This document shows positions 15,797-24,797 of a stretch of DNA of 64,000 bases, piece by piece. The stretch covers positions 5,706 through 69,705 of the forward strand of contig DATGMD010000080.1 of the NCBI GenBank assembly GCA_035293805.1. Direction: 5' to 3'. Each line of letters opens with the position of its first letter. Within the stretch, counting starts at the first letter, position 1. Origin of the DNA: JAJPHF01 sp035293805 (GTDB lineage: Bacteria > Chloroflexota > UBA6077 > JAJPHF01). The notes under the pieces were generated by a model. It was not told where the DNA came from and made no database searches. It was given only the letters and a program-made list of their open reading frames with translations. Both the position numbers and the translations under genes were made by a program.

Positions 15797-17374
15797 ATGC
15801 ACGAGATTGACGCGGCGGAGCTAGAGCGGCTGCGGGCCAGCGAGCGCCCGCCGGTGCTGCTCGACGTGCGCGAGCGGGGCGAGTTCGCGCTGGGGCAGAT
15901 TCCGGGGGCCACCCCGCTGCCGCGCGGCCTGATCGAGCTGCGCCTGCCGACCGTCGTGCCCGATCCGGGCTGGCCGCTAGTCCTGTACTGCAACGATGGG
16001 CGGCGCAGCGCGCTGGCCGCCGCGACGCTCGCGGCGATGGGCTACCGCGACGCACGGGTGCTGGCCGGCGGGCTGGACGTCTGGCGCGCGAGCGGGCGCC
16101 TGGTGATCGAGGGCTGGGGCGTCCCTGGCAAGGCCTACGGCGAGCGCGTCGCGGCCGCCGGCGTGCCGCAGGTGACGGCCGAGGAGCTGGCGGCGCGGCG
16201 GGCGCGCGGCGAGCCGCTCACCGTGGTGGACGTGCGCACGGAGGAGGAGTACCTGCGCGGCCACGTGCCCGACGCCTACCACGTGCCGGGCGGCCAGCTC
16301 GTCCGCGAGGTGCCCGCCCTGCTCGACCGCCCCGACGCGCCAGTCGTCGTGTCGTGCGCGGGCCGCACGCGCGGCATCCTCGGCGCGGCGCTCCTCCGCG
16401 AGGCCGGCCTGCCCAACGTACAGGCGCTGCTGAACGGCGCGATGGGCTGGCGCCTGGCCGGCTACGCGCTGGAGGAGGGGCCGGGCCGCGGCCGCCCCGC
16501 CGTGGCGCCCGAGACGCACGCCGACTGGACCGCCGCGGCCACCGCCCGCCTGAGCCGCGACGCGGGCATCCGCTTCGTCGCGCCCGACACGCTGCAGACC
16601 CGCCAACCCCACTACGTCGTGGACGTGCGCCTGCCCGAGGAGTACCGCGCCGGCCACCTGCCCGGCGCGATCGCGCTGCCAGCGGGCCAGCTCGCGCTGC
16701 ACTACGAGAACTGGCTGGCCATCCCCTCGCTGCCGGTCGTCGTGGTCGCCGACGATCCCGTGCGGCCGGTCTGGGCCGCCGCGCTGTTGCAGCGGCTGGG
16801 GTTCGCCGACGTGCGCGTGCTGGCGGGGGGCATAGCTGCCTGGACGGCCGACGGCCAGGCGCTGGCGACCGGCGACGCCCCGCCCACGGTCTTCGGTCTG
16901 GCGGCCGCCCAGCAGGCCGCCCCCGCCATCGCGCCCCCCGCTCTGGCCGACGCGCTTCGGGCGGGCCGCGTGGCAGTGCTCGACGTGCGCGGCAGCGGCG
17001 AGTTCGGCATGGGCCACCTGCCGGGGGCGCGTTGGCTGGCGCGTGGCAAGCTCGAATTCGGGATCGCCGCGCTGGTGCCCGACCGCGCCACGTCGGTCGT
17101 GACGGTCTGCGACACGGGCCTGCGCGCGGCCCTGGCGGCGGCCACGCTGCGCGGCCTCGGCTACGGCGACGCGCGCTACCTGGCGGGCGGCGTGCCAGCC
17201 TGGCGGGCGGCGGGTCTGCCCGTCGTGGAAGGGCTGGACGGCGCTGACGTGTCGGTGGCCGAGGCGCAGGGCGATTTCGGCCACACGCTCTGGAGCGGTC
17301 CCCTGCAGCGCACCCGGACCGACATGGAGAACTACCTGACGTGGGAAGAGAACCTCGTAAAGGAGCAGCCATGA
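15797..17374 (+). CDS. Four-domain rhodanese (sulfurtransferase)
   Basis: The 525-aa protein holds four rhodanese domains in series: residues about 1-105, 122-232, 255-360 and 380-480. Active-site Cys are visible in domain 1 (LYCNDGRRS, C65), domain 2 (VSCAGRTRG, C187) and domain 4 (TVCDTGLRA, C438). Domain 3 has VADDPVRP with no Cys and is probably inactive. The last 40 residues resemble a conserved tail (MENYLTWEENLVKEQ). Sulfane-sulfur transfer is the family function. The stop overlaps the start of a cysteine-dioxygenase-like gene by 4 bases (ATGA), which implies a shared sulfur-compound pathway. Confidence 0.85.
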   Translation: MHEIDAAELERLRASERPPVLLDVRERGEFALGQIPGATPLPRGLIELRLPTVVPDPGWPLVLYCNDGRRSALAAATLAAMGYRDARVLAGGLDVWRASGRLVIEGWGVPGKAYGERVAAAGVPQVTAEELAARRARGEPLTVVDVRTEEEYLRGHVPDAYHVPGGQLVREVPALLDRPDAPVVVSCAGRTRGILGAALLREAGLPNVQALLNGAMGWRLAGYALEEGPGRGRPAVAPETHADWTAAATARLSRDAGIRFVAPDTLQTRQPHYVVDVRLPEEYRAGHLPGAIALPAGQLALHYENWLAIPSLPVVVVADDPVRPVWAAALLQRLGFADVRVLAGGIAAWTADGQALATGDAPPTVFGLAAAQQAAPAIAPPALADALRAGRVAVLDVRGSGEFGMGHLPGARWLARGKLEFGIAALVPDRATSVVTVCDTGLRAALAAATLRGLGYGDARYLAGGVPAWRAAGLPVVEGLDGADVSVAEAQGDFGHTLWSGPLQRTRTDMENYLTWEENLVKEQP

Positions 17375-17943
17375 TTTCCACCTACGATGTGGCCGCGTTC
17401 GCGCGCGATCTCGACGCCGTCGTGGCCGAGGAGGGCGCGGACCACCGCGCGGTGGTCGAGCGGGCGAAGCCGCTGCTCGCGCGGCTGCTCGCCGACATGC
17501 GCTGGCTCGACGCGCGCTACGCCGAGCCCCGCGGTGGCTCCGTGCAGTACCTCCTGCACAAGCACCCCGCCGACGCCTACAGCATCGTCTCGGTCGTCTT
17601 CAACACGGGCTACGCGACGCCCATCCACGACCACACGACCTGGGGCCTCGTCGGCGTCTGGCGCGGCGCCGAGCACGAGGAGCGCTTCAAGCGCACCGAC
17701 GACCGCACGCGCCCCGACTATGCCGCCCTGCGGTCGGCGGGTGCGGTCGTCAACCTGCCCGGCGTCGTCACCCACCTGCTGCCGCCCGACGAGGAGATCC
17801 ACCGCATCACGAACCAGGCGCCGCACCCATCGTGCTCGATCCACGTCTACGGCGGCGACCTGAACGGCCGGCTGCGTCACCAGTACGACCCGGCCACCGG
17901 CGTGGTGCAGGAGTTCCGGACCAGCGTCGTCGTGCTCGCTTAG
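17371..17943 (+). CDS. Cysteine-dioxygenase-type thiol dioxygenase (cupin)
   Basis: The start at 17371 follows AAGGAGC and overlaps the rhodanese stop. The 190-aa cupin has the Fe ligands in the CDO pattern: H86 and H88 (TPIHDHTTWGL) and H143 (EEIHRITN), with Y159 in IHVYGGDL as the active-site Tyr. The Cys that cross-links to Tyr in mammalian CDO is Leu here, as in many bacterial enzymes. It should oxidise a small thiol to a sulfinate. Coupled to the rhodanese, it suggests thiol breakdown with sulfur handling. Confidence 0.8.
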   Translation: MISTYDVAAFARDLDAVVAEEGADHRAVVERAKPLLARLLADMRWLDARYAEPRGGSVQYLLHKHPADAYSIVSVVFNTGYATPIHDHTTWGLVGVWRGAEHEERFKRTDDRTRPDYAALRSAGAVVNLPGVVTHLLPPDEEIHRITNQAPHPSCSIHVYGGDLNGRLRHQYDPATGVVQEFRTSVVVLA

Positions 17944-18084
17944 GCTCCTGCCCGCGGCGCAGGCCTCGGCAGCCTGTCTGCCCGCCGCCCGCGCCGCCGA
18001 AGCGGTACGTCGCCTCTCGCGCAATTAAACCCGGCACCGGTATAGTTCACGTGGCGACGGCGCGCTGAGCGCCTAAGCACTCGG

Positions 18085-18133
18085 CCAGGTTGGTGTATCA
18101 GTTTGGCGAAGCCAAACTGATACACCAACCTGG
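18085..18133. terminator. Perfect 23-bp inverted repeat with GAA loop
   Basis: Arms 18085-18107 and 18111-18133 (starting CCAGGTTGGTGTATCAG) pair perfectly around GAA. The stem is less GC-rich than its surroundings. It lies about 140 bases after the dioxygenase stop. It may be a terminator or the remnant of a palindromic mobile repeat; no T-tract follows. Confidence 0.5.
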
Positions 18134-18139
18134 GCCGGC

Positions 18140-18234
18140 AGCTTAGTTGAGCAGTGTCCAGCCGCCTCGACGTCGGGCAGGGGCTCGTCCCCTGCCGCCC
18201 GGCCGGGTGCCTCAAGCGCCGAGGAAATTGCTCT
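18140..18234 (+). repeat. Dispersed repeat B (GGGCAGGGGCTCGTCCCCTG)
   Basis: One copy of a dispersed element with core GGGCAGGGGCTCGTCCCCTG, followed by CCGCCCGGCCGGG and ending in a CTCAAGCG...TTGCTCT tail. Other copies are at 31864, 31932 and 63598-63876. The core forms a hairpin CAGGGG-CTCGT-CCCCTG. Confidence 0.6.
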
Positions 18235-18282
18235 CGGCCGGCTGCGCAAGGCGAGTCAGACCGCACGGCAGGTACGCGCCTG

Positions 18283-18786
18283 ATGGTAAGCCAAGAACCG
18301 ACGCTAGCCCTGTCACTGCAGGAGGCCCTGCGCACCGTCGGGCGCGTGCTAGAGGTGCGCCGGCCGCGCTGCGCCTACCTGACGCTCGACAGCCTGGGCG
18401 TGACCGTCGAGACCCCCGACGACAACCAGTGCCGCATCTACCCCTGGGGCGATGTCGCCCGGCTCTCGCGGGCCCAGCTCCACTACGGCCGCGGGCAGCC
18501 GTCGCGCCACAACCCCGACGCGTGGTCGCTGACGCGCTGGTCGGTGCTGCTGCGCACGGCGGGTCAGCTTCTCGACGTGCAGCGCGTCGCCGCCTGCCGC
18601 ATCGAGGCCCGCATTGGCAGCGCCTCCCACGAGTCCGAGGTGCGCGCGACGGCCGATGGCGAGGTCGTGTTGGAGACGCTCGCCGTGCAGCTCCACTGGC
18701 TGCGCCTGCGCACCCGCTTCGACGGCCGCGAGCCACATGGTCACCCCAGCACCCGCCCCTGGTGGCGCCGCTGGCGCTTCTCCTAA
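18283..18786 (+). CDS. Hypothetical protein
   Basis: The reading frame is open from 18154, but that would translate through dispersed repeat B, so the ATG at 18283 is preferred (167 aa, MVSQEPTLALSL). It looks soluble and alpha/beta, with CAYLTLDSLGVTVETP, a Trp-rich centre and a basic WWRRWRFS tail. No family recognised. It is followed after 147 bases by a binding-protein gene. Coding status rests on length and codon-like GC pattern only. Confidence 0.45.
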   Translation: MVSQEPTLALSLQEALRTVGRVLEVRRPRCAYLTLDSLGVTVETPDDNQCRIYPWGDVARLSRAQLHYGRGQPSRHNPDAWSLTRWSVLLRTAGQLLDVQRVAACRIEARIGSASHESEVRATADGEVVLETLAVQLHWLRLRTRFDGREPHGHPSTRPWWRRWRFS

Positions 18787-18933
18787 CCCCTCGCTCCTCG
18801 CCTCACGCCGCCCCGCCTCCCAGCATCGGAGCCCCCCCGCCACAGTCACCGCATCGATCGCCGAGCGCCCCCGGCAGCCCGATGCTATGATACGGACCAC
18901 CAGAGAGCCGCTTGCCCGCAAGGAGGCTGATCC

Positions 18934-20094
18934 ATGATGCGCCGGCGCGTCGCCGCTCTGCTCGTCGCCCTCCTCGGGGCCGGGACCGTCGCCTGCAGTG
19001 CGCCCTCCGCCGCGGGGCCGGCGCCCGCGCCACCGAACGCGCCGGCGGGCGCAGCGGCCGCCTCGCCCGCCGCCAGCGCCCCGGCCGCGGCAGCGCCAAC
19101 CGCCGCGGCGCCCGCCGGCGCCGCTCAAGCGCCGATTACCGTGCGGGTGGGCAGTCAGCAGGTCGCCGGCAACGCGGGCATCTACATCGCCCAGGACAAG
19201 GGGTACTTCGCCGAGCAAGGCCTCGACGTGCAGTACGTCGACGTGGGGCTGACCACCCAGATGATCCCGCCCCTCGCCGCCGGCCAGGTCGAAGCCGTGG
19301 CCGTCGGCCTGCTCGGCGGCACGTTCAACGCCATCGCGCGCGGCACCGGCATCCACCTCGTGGCCGACAGCGGCCAGGTGAGCCCCGACCCCGCCAACGG
19401 CTTCTCGTCCGCGTTCATGTTCATGGCCGCGAAGGAGACGATCGACTCGGGCCGCATCCGGGATTTCGCCGACCTGAAGGGGAAGACCTACGGCACCACG
19501 GGCACCGGCGGCTCGACGCCCGAGCTGGTGCTCGACCGGGCGCTGCGGAGCGCCGGCCTGACGCTCGCCGACATCGACACCCGCACGATGACGTTTGCCG
19601 ACCTCCCCCAGGCGGTCGCTAACAAGAGCGTCGACTTCGCGCTCGGCGTCGAGCCGTTCATCGCGCTCGGCGAAGCGCGCGGCATCTGGGTGCGCTGGAA
19701 GAGCCCGACGGAGATCTATCCCGGCGCGCAGATCGCGGCGCTCCTGTACGGCACGACCATGGACGCCGCGGGGCCCGACGCCGGCAAGCGCTTCGCGGTC
19801 GCCTACACGCGCGGCCTGCGCGACTACTATGAGGCGTTCGGCCCGAAGGCGCAGAACCGCGCCGAGATCGTCTCGATCCTGGTCAACAACACGGCGGTCA
19901 AGGACCCCGCGCTCTACGACCACATGAGCTGGAACTACGTGAACCCGAACTGCTCCGTAAACCTCCAGACCCTGGCCAACGACCTGGAGTGGTACGCCGG
20001 CAAGGGCTACGTGCCGCTCCTCGACGTCCAGCAGGTCGTGGACGACACCTACTGCCAGTACGCCGTCCAGCAGCTCGGGGCGTATCCGCAGTAA
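18934..20094 (+). CDS. ABC-type substrate-binding lipoprotein (NMT1/THI5-like)
   Basis: The 386-aa protein starts MMRRRVAALLVALLGAGTVA with lipobox Cys at residue 21, then a long Ala/Pro linker. Core motifs match the other binding proteins here: GIYIAQDKGYFAEQGLDVQY, GTFNAIARGTGI, FALGVEPFIALG and YTRGLRDYYEAFG. AAGGAGG is upstream. It stands alone, without transporter subunits. It is closer to the 20826 and 38701 proteins than to the 11516 one. Confidence 0.8.
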   Translation: MMRRRVAALLVALLGAGTVACSAPSAAGPAPAPPNAPAGAAAASPAASAPAAAAPTAAAPAGAAQAPITVRVGSQQVAGNAGIYIAQDKGYFAEQGLDVQYVDVGLTTQMIPPLAAGQVEAVAVGLLGGTFNAIARGTGIHLVADSGQVSPDPANGFSSAFMFMAAKETIDSGRIRDFADLKGKTYGTTGTGGSTPELVLDRALRSAGLTLADIDTRTMTFADLPQAVANKSVDFALGVEPFIALGEARGIWVRWKSPTEIYPGAQIAALLYGTTMDAAGPDAGKRFAVAYTRGLRDYYEAFGPKAQNRAEIVSILVNNTAVKDPALYDHMSWNYVNPNCSVNLQTLANDLEWYAGKGYVPLLDVQQVVDDTYCQYAVQQLGAYPQ

Positions 20095-20170
20095 GCCGGC
20101 GGCAGCTCGGCGCTGGGAGTAGCATAGAATGAAGACAGGTAGTTGTGCGGAGGTATGGAGGGCCGGCAGG

Positions 20171-20437
20171 ATGGCTACGACAGCGCACGGGCCAGCCGCT
20201 CTGATCGAGCGCTACATTGAGCCCAACCCGCACAAGCCTGGGGAGGCGGAGGCGAGGCTTCGCGACCACGGAGTTTCCGTCTGGGCCTTGGTTGAGTACT
20301 GGTACGGTGTGGACTTTGACAAGGCGACGGTGGCCCGCGACTATGAGCTTCCCGCTGAGGCAGTGGACGCGGCGCTTGCCTACTACAAGGCCCACAAAGG
20401 CATCATCGACGCCCGCATCGCCGTGAATGCCGCCTAG
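20171..20437 (+). CDS. DUF433-like antitoxin
   Basis: Start at 20171 with GGAGG 11 bases upstream; a 5' extension to 20129 is possible. The 88-aa protein contains LIERYIEPNPHKPGEAEARL and DHGVSVWALVEYW, the antitoxin pattern of DUF433 proteins that pair with DUF5615 toxins. The partner begins 5 bases after its stop. Confidence 0.7.
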   Translation: MATTAHGPAALIERYIEPNPHKPGEAEARLRDHGVSVWALVEYWYGVDFDKATVARDYELPAEAVDAALAYYKAHKGIIDARIAVNAA

Positions 20438-20442
20438 CCACG

Positions 20443-20829
20443 GTGGCACAGCTCTATCTAGATCACAACGTAGCTACCGGCGTCGCACGAGAGCTAACCG
20501 CGCTTGGACACCAGGCCGTTAGCGCCCGCCAGCTTGGCCTGGCGGGCGCTACTGATGCGACGCACCTCCTCACGGCGGTACGGCGTCTAGCCACTTTGAT
20601 TACCAACGATCTTGACTTCCTGGCTCTCCACGCGGCCTGGCGCGAGTGGGCCGCCGAGTGGCAGGTGGTTCCCGCTCCGATACATCACGGGATTCTGCTC
20701 ATTCGACAGGGGCCGATGGGCGGCGCGCTGCTCGCGGCACGCGCTATTCATGCGCATCTCGACACGGCGCCCGCGTTGTCGAACACGCTCTGGCAGTGGA
20801 CTTCCGCGGGAGCGTGGGTGGCTGTCTAG
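20443..20829 (+). CDS. DUF5615 PIN-like toxin
   Basis: GTG start, 128 aa. It begins MAQLYLDHNVATGVARELTA and has TLITNDLDFLAL, typical of Mut7-C/DUF5615 PIN-like nucleases: the D in YLDHN and the D-x-D in the TNDLDF segment are expected metal positions. It forms a toxin-antitoxin pair with the preceding DUF433 gene. Its stop overlaps the stop of the convergent binding-protein gene (shared CTAG at 20826-20829). Confidence 0.75.
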   Translation: MAQLYLDHNVATGVARELTALGHQAVSARQLGLAGATDATHLLTAVRRLATLITNDLDFLALHAAWREWAAEWQVVPAPIHHGILLIRQGPMGGALLAARAIHAHLDTAPALSNTLWQWTSAGAWVAV

Positions 20830-21974
20830 GGCTGGTAGGGGCCGAGCTGCTGCACCGCGTAGGCGCAGTAGCGGTTGTCGATGGCCTGGGCGAGGTCGGG
20901 GCGTTGCGGCACGTACCCATTGGCGACGTACCAGTCCAGGATCTCGGCAATTGAGTCGGCGTTGAGCGAGCAGTCGGGGTTAAAGTAGCCCCAGCCAAGC
21001 TGGTCGTAGACGGCGCGATCTTTCAGCGCCGTGTTCTGGATCAGGATCGAGATGAGCTGCTCGCGCCCCTGCTGCTTCGGCCCCAGCGCGTCGTTGTAGT
21101 CGCGCAGGCCGCGCGTGTAGGCCACCATCAGCCGACCGCCCGCGTTGTCCGGCATCTGGGCCATCGTCGGGCCGTAAACCACCGCTGTCGCCTGCTGGCC
21201 GGGAATCAGCTCCGCCCCGCGCTTCCACACCACGAGAATGCCCCGCGCCTGCCCCTGGGCGATGTACGGCTCGAGCTGCACGGCGGCGTCCACGCTGCCG
21301 TTCGCCAGTGCGGCCAGCGTGTCGGCAAAGGGCATCAGCTTGAGGTCCACGTCGTCGATCGTCAGGCCGCCGCGCTCTAGCGCCCGCGTCAGGGTCATCT
21401 CCATCGTCGAGCCGCGGTCGGGCAGCGACACGCTCTTGCCGCGCAGGTCGGCGTAGTCCTGAATCGCCCCGCGGGCGGCCACGCCGGCCGCCACGACGAG
21501 CGCGTTCGAGCCGGCGAAGGGGCTGCTCGGGTCGGGCGGTCCCGCGCCCTTCGTGGCGACGAGCTTCACGTCGATGCCGCGGGCGATCGCGTTGAACAGG
21601 CCGGGGCTCATCGAGCCGACGCCCACGTCGAGCTGGCCGGCGGCGAGCGGCGGGATCGAGCCCTGGCTGGTGTTGATGTCGGCAAACTCGACGTCGAGGC
21701 CCTGCTCGGCGAAGTAGCCGCGCTCCTGCGCGACGTACATCCCGACGTCGGACGTAAGATGCTGCGTGGCCACGTTCAGGTGGACGAGCGGCGGGGGCGC
21801 CGCGGCGGCCGCGGCAGCAGCGTTATCCGCGGCGCTGCCGGGCGCAGTCTGCGCGGGCATAGCGGACGCGGCCGGGGCGGCGCTGGCGTCGGCGGGCGCG
21901 CGGGTCGGCTGCGTGGCCGGCGCGCAGGCGGCCAGGAGGAGCGGGAGCAGGACGCTAGCGGGCCAGTGGTTCAT
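20826..21974 (-). CDS. ABC-type substrate-binding lipoprotein (NMT1/THI5-like)
   Basis: The start at 21974 places the signal peptide directly at the N-terminus (MNHWPASVLLPLLLAACAP, lipobox Cys17); an upstream GTG extension to 22013 would bury it. About 382 aa. It shares VATQHLTSDV, GLFNAIARGIDVKLV and the YCAYAVQQLGPYQP tail with the protein at 38701, its closest paralog in the window. No permease or ATPase gene is linked. An amidohydrolase follows upstream on the same strand. Confidence 0.8.
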   Translation of the reverse strand: MNHWPASVLLPLLLAACAPATQPTRAPADASAAPAASAMPAQTAPGSAADNAAAAAAAAPPPLVHLNVATQHLTSDVGMYVAQERGYFAEQGLDVEFADINTSQGSIPPLAAGQLDVGVGSMSPGLFNAIARGIDVKLVATKGAGPPDPSSPFAGSNALVVAAGVAARGAIQDYADLRGKSVSLPDRGSTMEMTLTRALERGGLTIDDVDLKLMPFADTLAALANGSVDAAVQLEPYIAQGQARGILVVWKRGAELIPGQQATAVVYGPTMAQMPDNAGGRLMVAYTRGLRDYNDALGPKQQGREQLISILIQNTALKDRAVYDQLGWGYFNPDCSLNADSIAEILDWYVANGYVPQRPDLAQAIDNRYCAYAVQQLGPYQP

Positions 21975-22161
21975 CGTTCGCCTCGCGGCCACGATAACTT
22001 GCCGGTTGCTCACCAGGCATCAGCATATCCGTTGCAGCCTCGCGCGTCCGGAGGTTGCGGCCTCGACGGCCGCGGTCGGGCACGAGACCCGACCCTACGC
22101 GATCCTTCTTCCCAAAGGGGACCCGGCTGTGGGCGCTGCTCAGGGAGAGCTGCCGCGACGA

Positions 22162-23115
22162 CTAGCCCCGTGCCGGGAGGCCGAGCAGCGCCTGGGCGTT
22201 GCCGCCGAGGATGGCCGTCGTCTCGGCGGCGGACAGGCCGGCCTCCTCGATATAAGTGACGCAGCGCCGCAGCTTCGGGCCGCCCAGGTAGGGAAAGTCG
22301 GTGCCCATGAGCAGGCGGTCGGTGCCGTAAGCGTCGCAGGCGCAGTGGAGCGCGTCGGGATAGGTGTTCACCGTGTCGTACCACAGGCGTCGCAGGTGGA
22401 CGCCCAGCCCGTTCGAGAGATCGATGGCGGGGGCGATGCCGCGGCTCTGGCCGAAGCCGTCGATACGCGCCCACAGGAACGGGATCGTGCCGCCCAGGTG
22501 GGGCACGATCACCCGCAGGCGCGGGTAGCGGGTGGTGAGGCCGGAGAGCACCAGGCGCAGCGCGGCTACCGTGTCCTCGAAGGGTGCGCCGACCATCCAG
22601 GCGAGCCCATAGGGGTCCTCGCCCTCCAGCACGCCGGCGCCCACCGGGTGCAGCGACATCACGGCGCCGCGGCGGTCCAGCTCGGCGAAGAACGGCTCGA
22701 ACGCCGGATCGTCGAGCGGGCGGCCGGCCACGGAGCATCCCAGGCCCACGCCGACCATGCCGAGCGTGTCCAGGCAGCGCTCTAGCTCGCGGAGCGCGGC
22801 GTCCACGTGGGGCAGCGGTACCGTGGCGAAAGCGGCGAAGCGGTCGGGATAGGCGCGGCAGGCGTCGGCGTAGAGGTCATTGGCCAGGCGCGCGGCGGCG
22901 ACCGCGTCGGCCTCGCGCGACAGGTACGGCTGCCGCTGCCCCTCCGAGAGCACCTGGAAGTCGACGCCGACCTCGGCCAACAGGTCCGCGCGCTCATCGA
23001 GCGGCAGCCGCCCCGCCGGCAGCCGATGCTCCGTCTCGCTCGCCCCCCCGGCCAGCCGGCTGAGCAGGTTCAAGTATTCCGGCGGGAAATAGTGCGCGTG
23101 TACGTCAATATGCAT
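22162..23115 (-). CDS. Amidohydrolase_2 family protein (ACMSD-like)
   Basis: The 317-aa protein opens MHIDVHAHYFPPEYL, with the classical HxH metal motif. Further metal/catalytic positions: LHPVG (His), PHLGGTIPF (His) and MGTDFPYLGG (Asp). This is the most ACMSD-like of the five amidohydrolases here; the family hydrolyses or decarboxylates unsaturated acids. It sits 187 bases upstream of a binding-protein gene on the same strand. Confidence 0.85.
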   Translation of the reverse strand: MHIDVHAHYFPPEYLNLLSRLAGGASETEHRLPAGRLPLDERADLLAEVGVDFQVLSEGQRQPYLSREADAVAAARLANDLYADACRAYPDRFAAFATVPLPHVDAALRELERCLDTLGMVGVGLGCSVAGRPLDDPAFEPFFAELDRRGAVMSLHPVGAGVLEGEDPYGLAWMVGAPFEDTVAALRLVLSGLTTRYPRLRVIVPHLGGTIPFLWARIDGFGQSRGIAPAIDLSNGLGVHLRRLWYDTVNTYPDALHCACDAYGTDRLLMGTDFPYLGGPKLRRCVTYIEEAGLSAAETTAILGGNAQALLGLPARG

Positions 23116-23268
23116 TCTCAGGCCCCCTCGGTGGGATCGCCCGCATCAAATGCCGCTTGCGGCGGCCGGCTGCATTGGCACTGGCCGGGCCGGTCGGCCG
23201 TGCGATACAGCGCGCCGCTTTGCCCGAAATCCGCTGTTGCCCCAAAAGGCCACGGGCTACCCAACCTA

Positions 23269-23526
23269 TCAGGCGCCGTCCCGGCGCTCGGGGTGAAGTG
23301 ATATCCCGTCTATTGGTGGGATTCGCCAGCCGTTTTCGAGCGCTTGACGTATCCAGCCACGGAGAAACTCCCGGAGGCGCTCTTGACAGTGCGTCGGGGA
23401 CTCACCGGCGATGCTACCGCACGCGGGCCGCATCGTACTCGCCCAGTAGCACTCGTCGTCGGGTATCCACTGAATGTGCGCGTGCCGCACCGCCGCGTCA
23501 ATATATTGCTCTTCAATGGGCTGCAT
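23269..23526 (-). CDS. HicB-like antitoxin, unpaired
   Basis: The 85-aa protein reads QYIDAAVRHAHIQWIPDDEC, YWAS, then CQERLREFLRGWIRQALENG and IPPIDGI. This matches the HicB-type partial RNase-H fold of antitoxins ('Y...A...A.Y....D...Y...I.G......T..EC...L...L..W'). No HicA-like gene is seen on either side. It is preceded by an AGGGGA site. It may be an orphan or a decayed pair. Confidence 0.55.
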   Translation of the reverse strand: MQPIEEQYIDAAVRHAHIQWIPDDECYWASTMRPACGSIAGESPTHCQERLREFLRGWIRQALENGWRIPPIDGISLHPERRDGA

Positions 23527-23627
23527 GCGTCCCCTGTTGCTGCCGACGCTACTCTACACGGCGAATTTACCGTCCGCCTCGTGGCGCCGCGCGACGATCC
23601 CGGGGAGACTGGCGCTGCCGCAACACG

Positions 23628-24797
23628 CTAGCCATGGTACGTCGGCGAAAGCTCCATGCGTTCCGGGATGGTCCATTCCTTCAGCGGGCGGCCCTCGGCG
23701 AGGGCGCGTAGCTCACGCTCCCACAGGCCGCGCAGCAGGATCACGCCCCGATCCGAGCGGCCCAGCCGCTCGTGCTCGCGGTCGCGGATCGTCCCCTGCC
23801 CCCACTGCGACACCATGTCCTGCACCAGCTCGATGGTGCTCTTGTCCTCCACGTCGTCGATGCGCAGGTCGCCGCGCAGCACCGCCGCTGCCGTCTCCTC
23901 CAGCTGCGCGGCGTTGCGCGGCAGCCAGCGCTTGCCGGCGCCGCGCTCGCGGAACTTCGCCTGCGCCTCGGGCGTCAGGTGGTTCATCAGCACGCCGAAG
24001 CCCATGTGGTGCTCGTCGTCCACGGGCACGAGCCACAGGAAGAACTCCGCCCAGCCGCCGTCGGGCACGGGAATCGTGAACAGGCGGGTGTTCGGCATGA
24101 TGCGGTGGACGTAGCCGATGAAGCCGCGCGAATCCGTCATCACGGATTCGCGCGAACCGTACTCCGTCTCCTCGCTCTCCACCTGCGGCACGTCCTGGAA
24201 GAAGGCCGTCGAGCGGTGGACGAACGGCACGTGGGCAGGGTCGTTCTCCAGGTTGTTCACGTAGTTGAAGGGCAGCACGTTGCCGCCAAGGGTCTGGCGG
24301 ATCACGCCCTCGCTCGGGCGCTCCTGTTCGAGCTGCGGGAAGCGGCGCAGCGGCGGCGCCTCGCCCTCGCCCAGATACGCCCAGATAAGGCCCAGGTACT
24401 CCTCGGTTGGGTAGGCGCGAATCTTCACCTTGGGCGGGAAGGACGGATCCTCGGCGGGCATCTCGACACACTGGCCGGTGCTGTCGTACTTCCAGCCGTG
24501 GTAGAAGCAGCGGAGGCAGTCGCCCTCCACCCAGCCGGTCGAGAGCTGCGTCCCCCGGTGCGCGCAGCGGAACGCCACCACGTGCGGGGCGCCGTCCTCG
24601 CCCCGGTACAGCGTGAAGTCCTCGCTCATGATCTTGATTGGCTTCGCGTGCCCGGGCTCCAGGTCGGCGCTCTTCATGACCGGCTGCCAGTACAGCCGCA
24701 GGTAGCGGCCGGCCTGGGTATCGGGCCCCGTGCGGGCGAAGTCGGCGTGATCCGGGGTGCGGCGCTCGCGCGCCCTAGTCGGCTCGATCGCTACCAT
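23628..24797 (-). CDS. Rieske non-heme iron oxygenase, alpha subunit
   Basis: The 389-aa protein has the Rieske centre at CAHRGTQL...CFYHGWKYD (C-x-H and C-x2-H) in the N-terminal third and the mononuclear iron triad motif in NDPAHVPFVH (D-x2-H-x4-H), as in phthalate-4,5-dioxygenase-type and other ring-hydroxylating oxygenases. GGAGAGG lies upstream of the ATG. Its electron donor may be one of the small Rieske proteins at 8435 or 10558, but no reductase is linked. Substrate unknown. Confidence 0.9.
   Translation of the reverse strand: MVAIEPTRARERRTPDHADFARTGPDTQAGRYLRLYWQPVMKSADLEPGHAKPIKIMSEDFTLYRGEDGAPHVVAFRCAHRGTQLSTGWVEGDCLRCFYHGWKYDSTGQCVEMPAEDPSFPPKVKIRAYPTEEYLGLIWAYLGEGEAPPLRRFPQLEQERPSEGVIRQTLGGNVLPFNYVNNLENDPAHVPFVHRSTAFFQDVPQVESEETEYGSRESVMTDSRGFIGYVHRIMPNTRLFTIPVPDGGWAEFFLWLVPVDDEHHMGFGVLMNHLTPEAQAKFRERGAGKRWLPRNAAQLEETAAAVLRGDLRIDDVEDKSTIELVQDMVSQWGQGTIRDREHERLGRSDRGVILLRGLWERELRALAEGRPLKEWTIPERMELSPTYHG

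Noticed and set aside
18154..18282. Upstream extension of the hypothetical protein
   Set aside because: It would translate dispersed repeat B, which is non-coding at its other sites.
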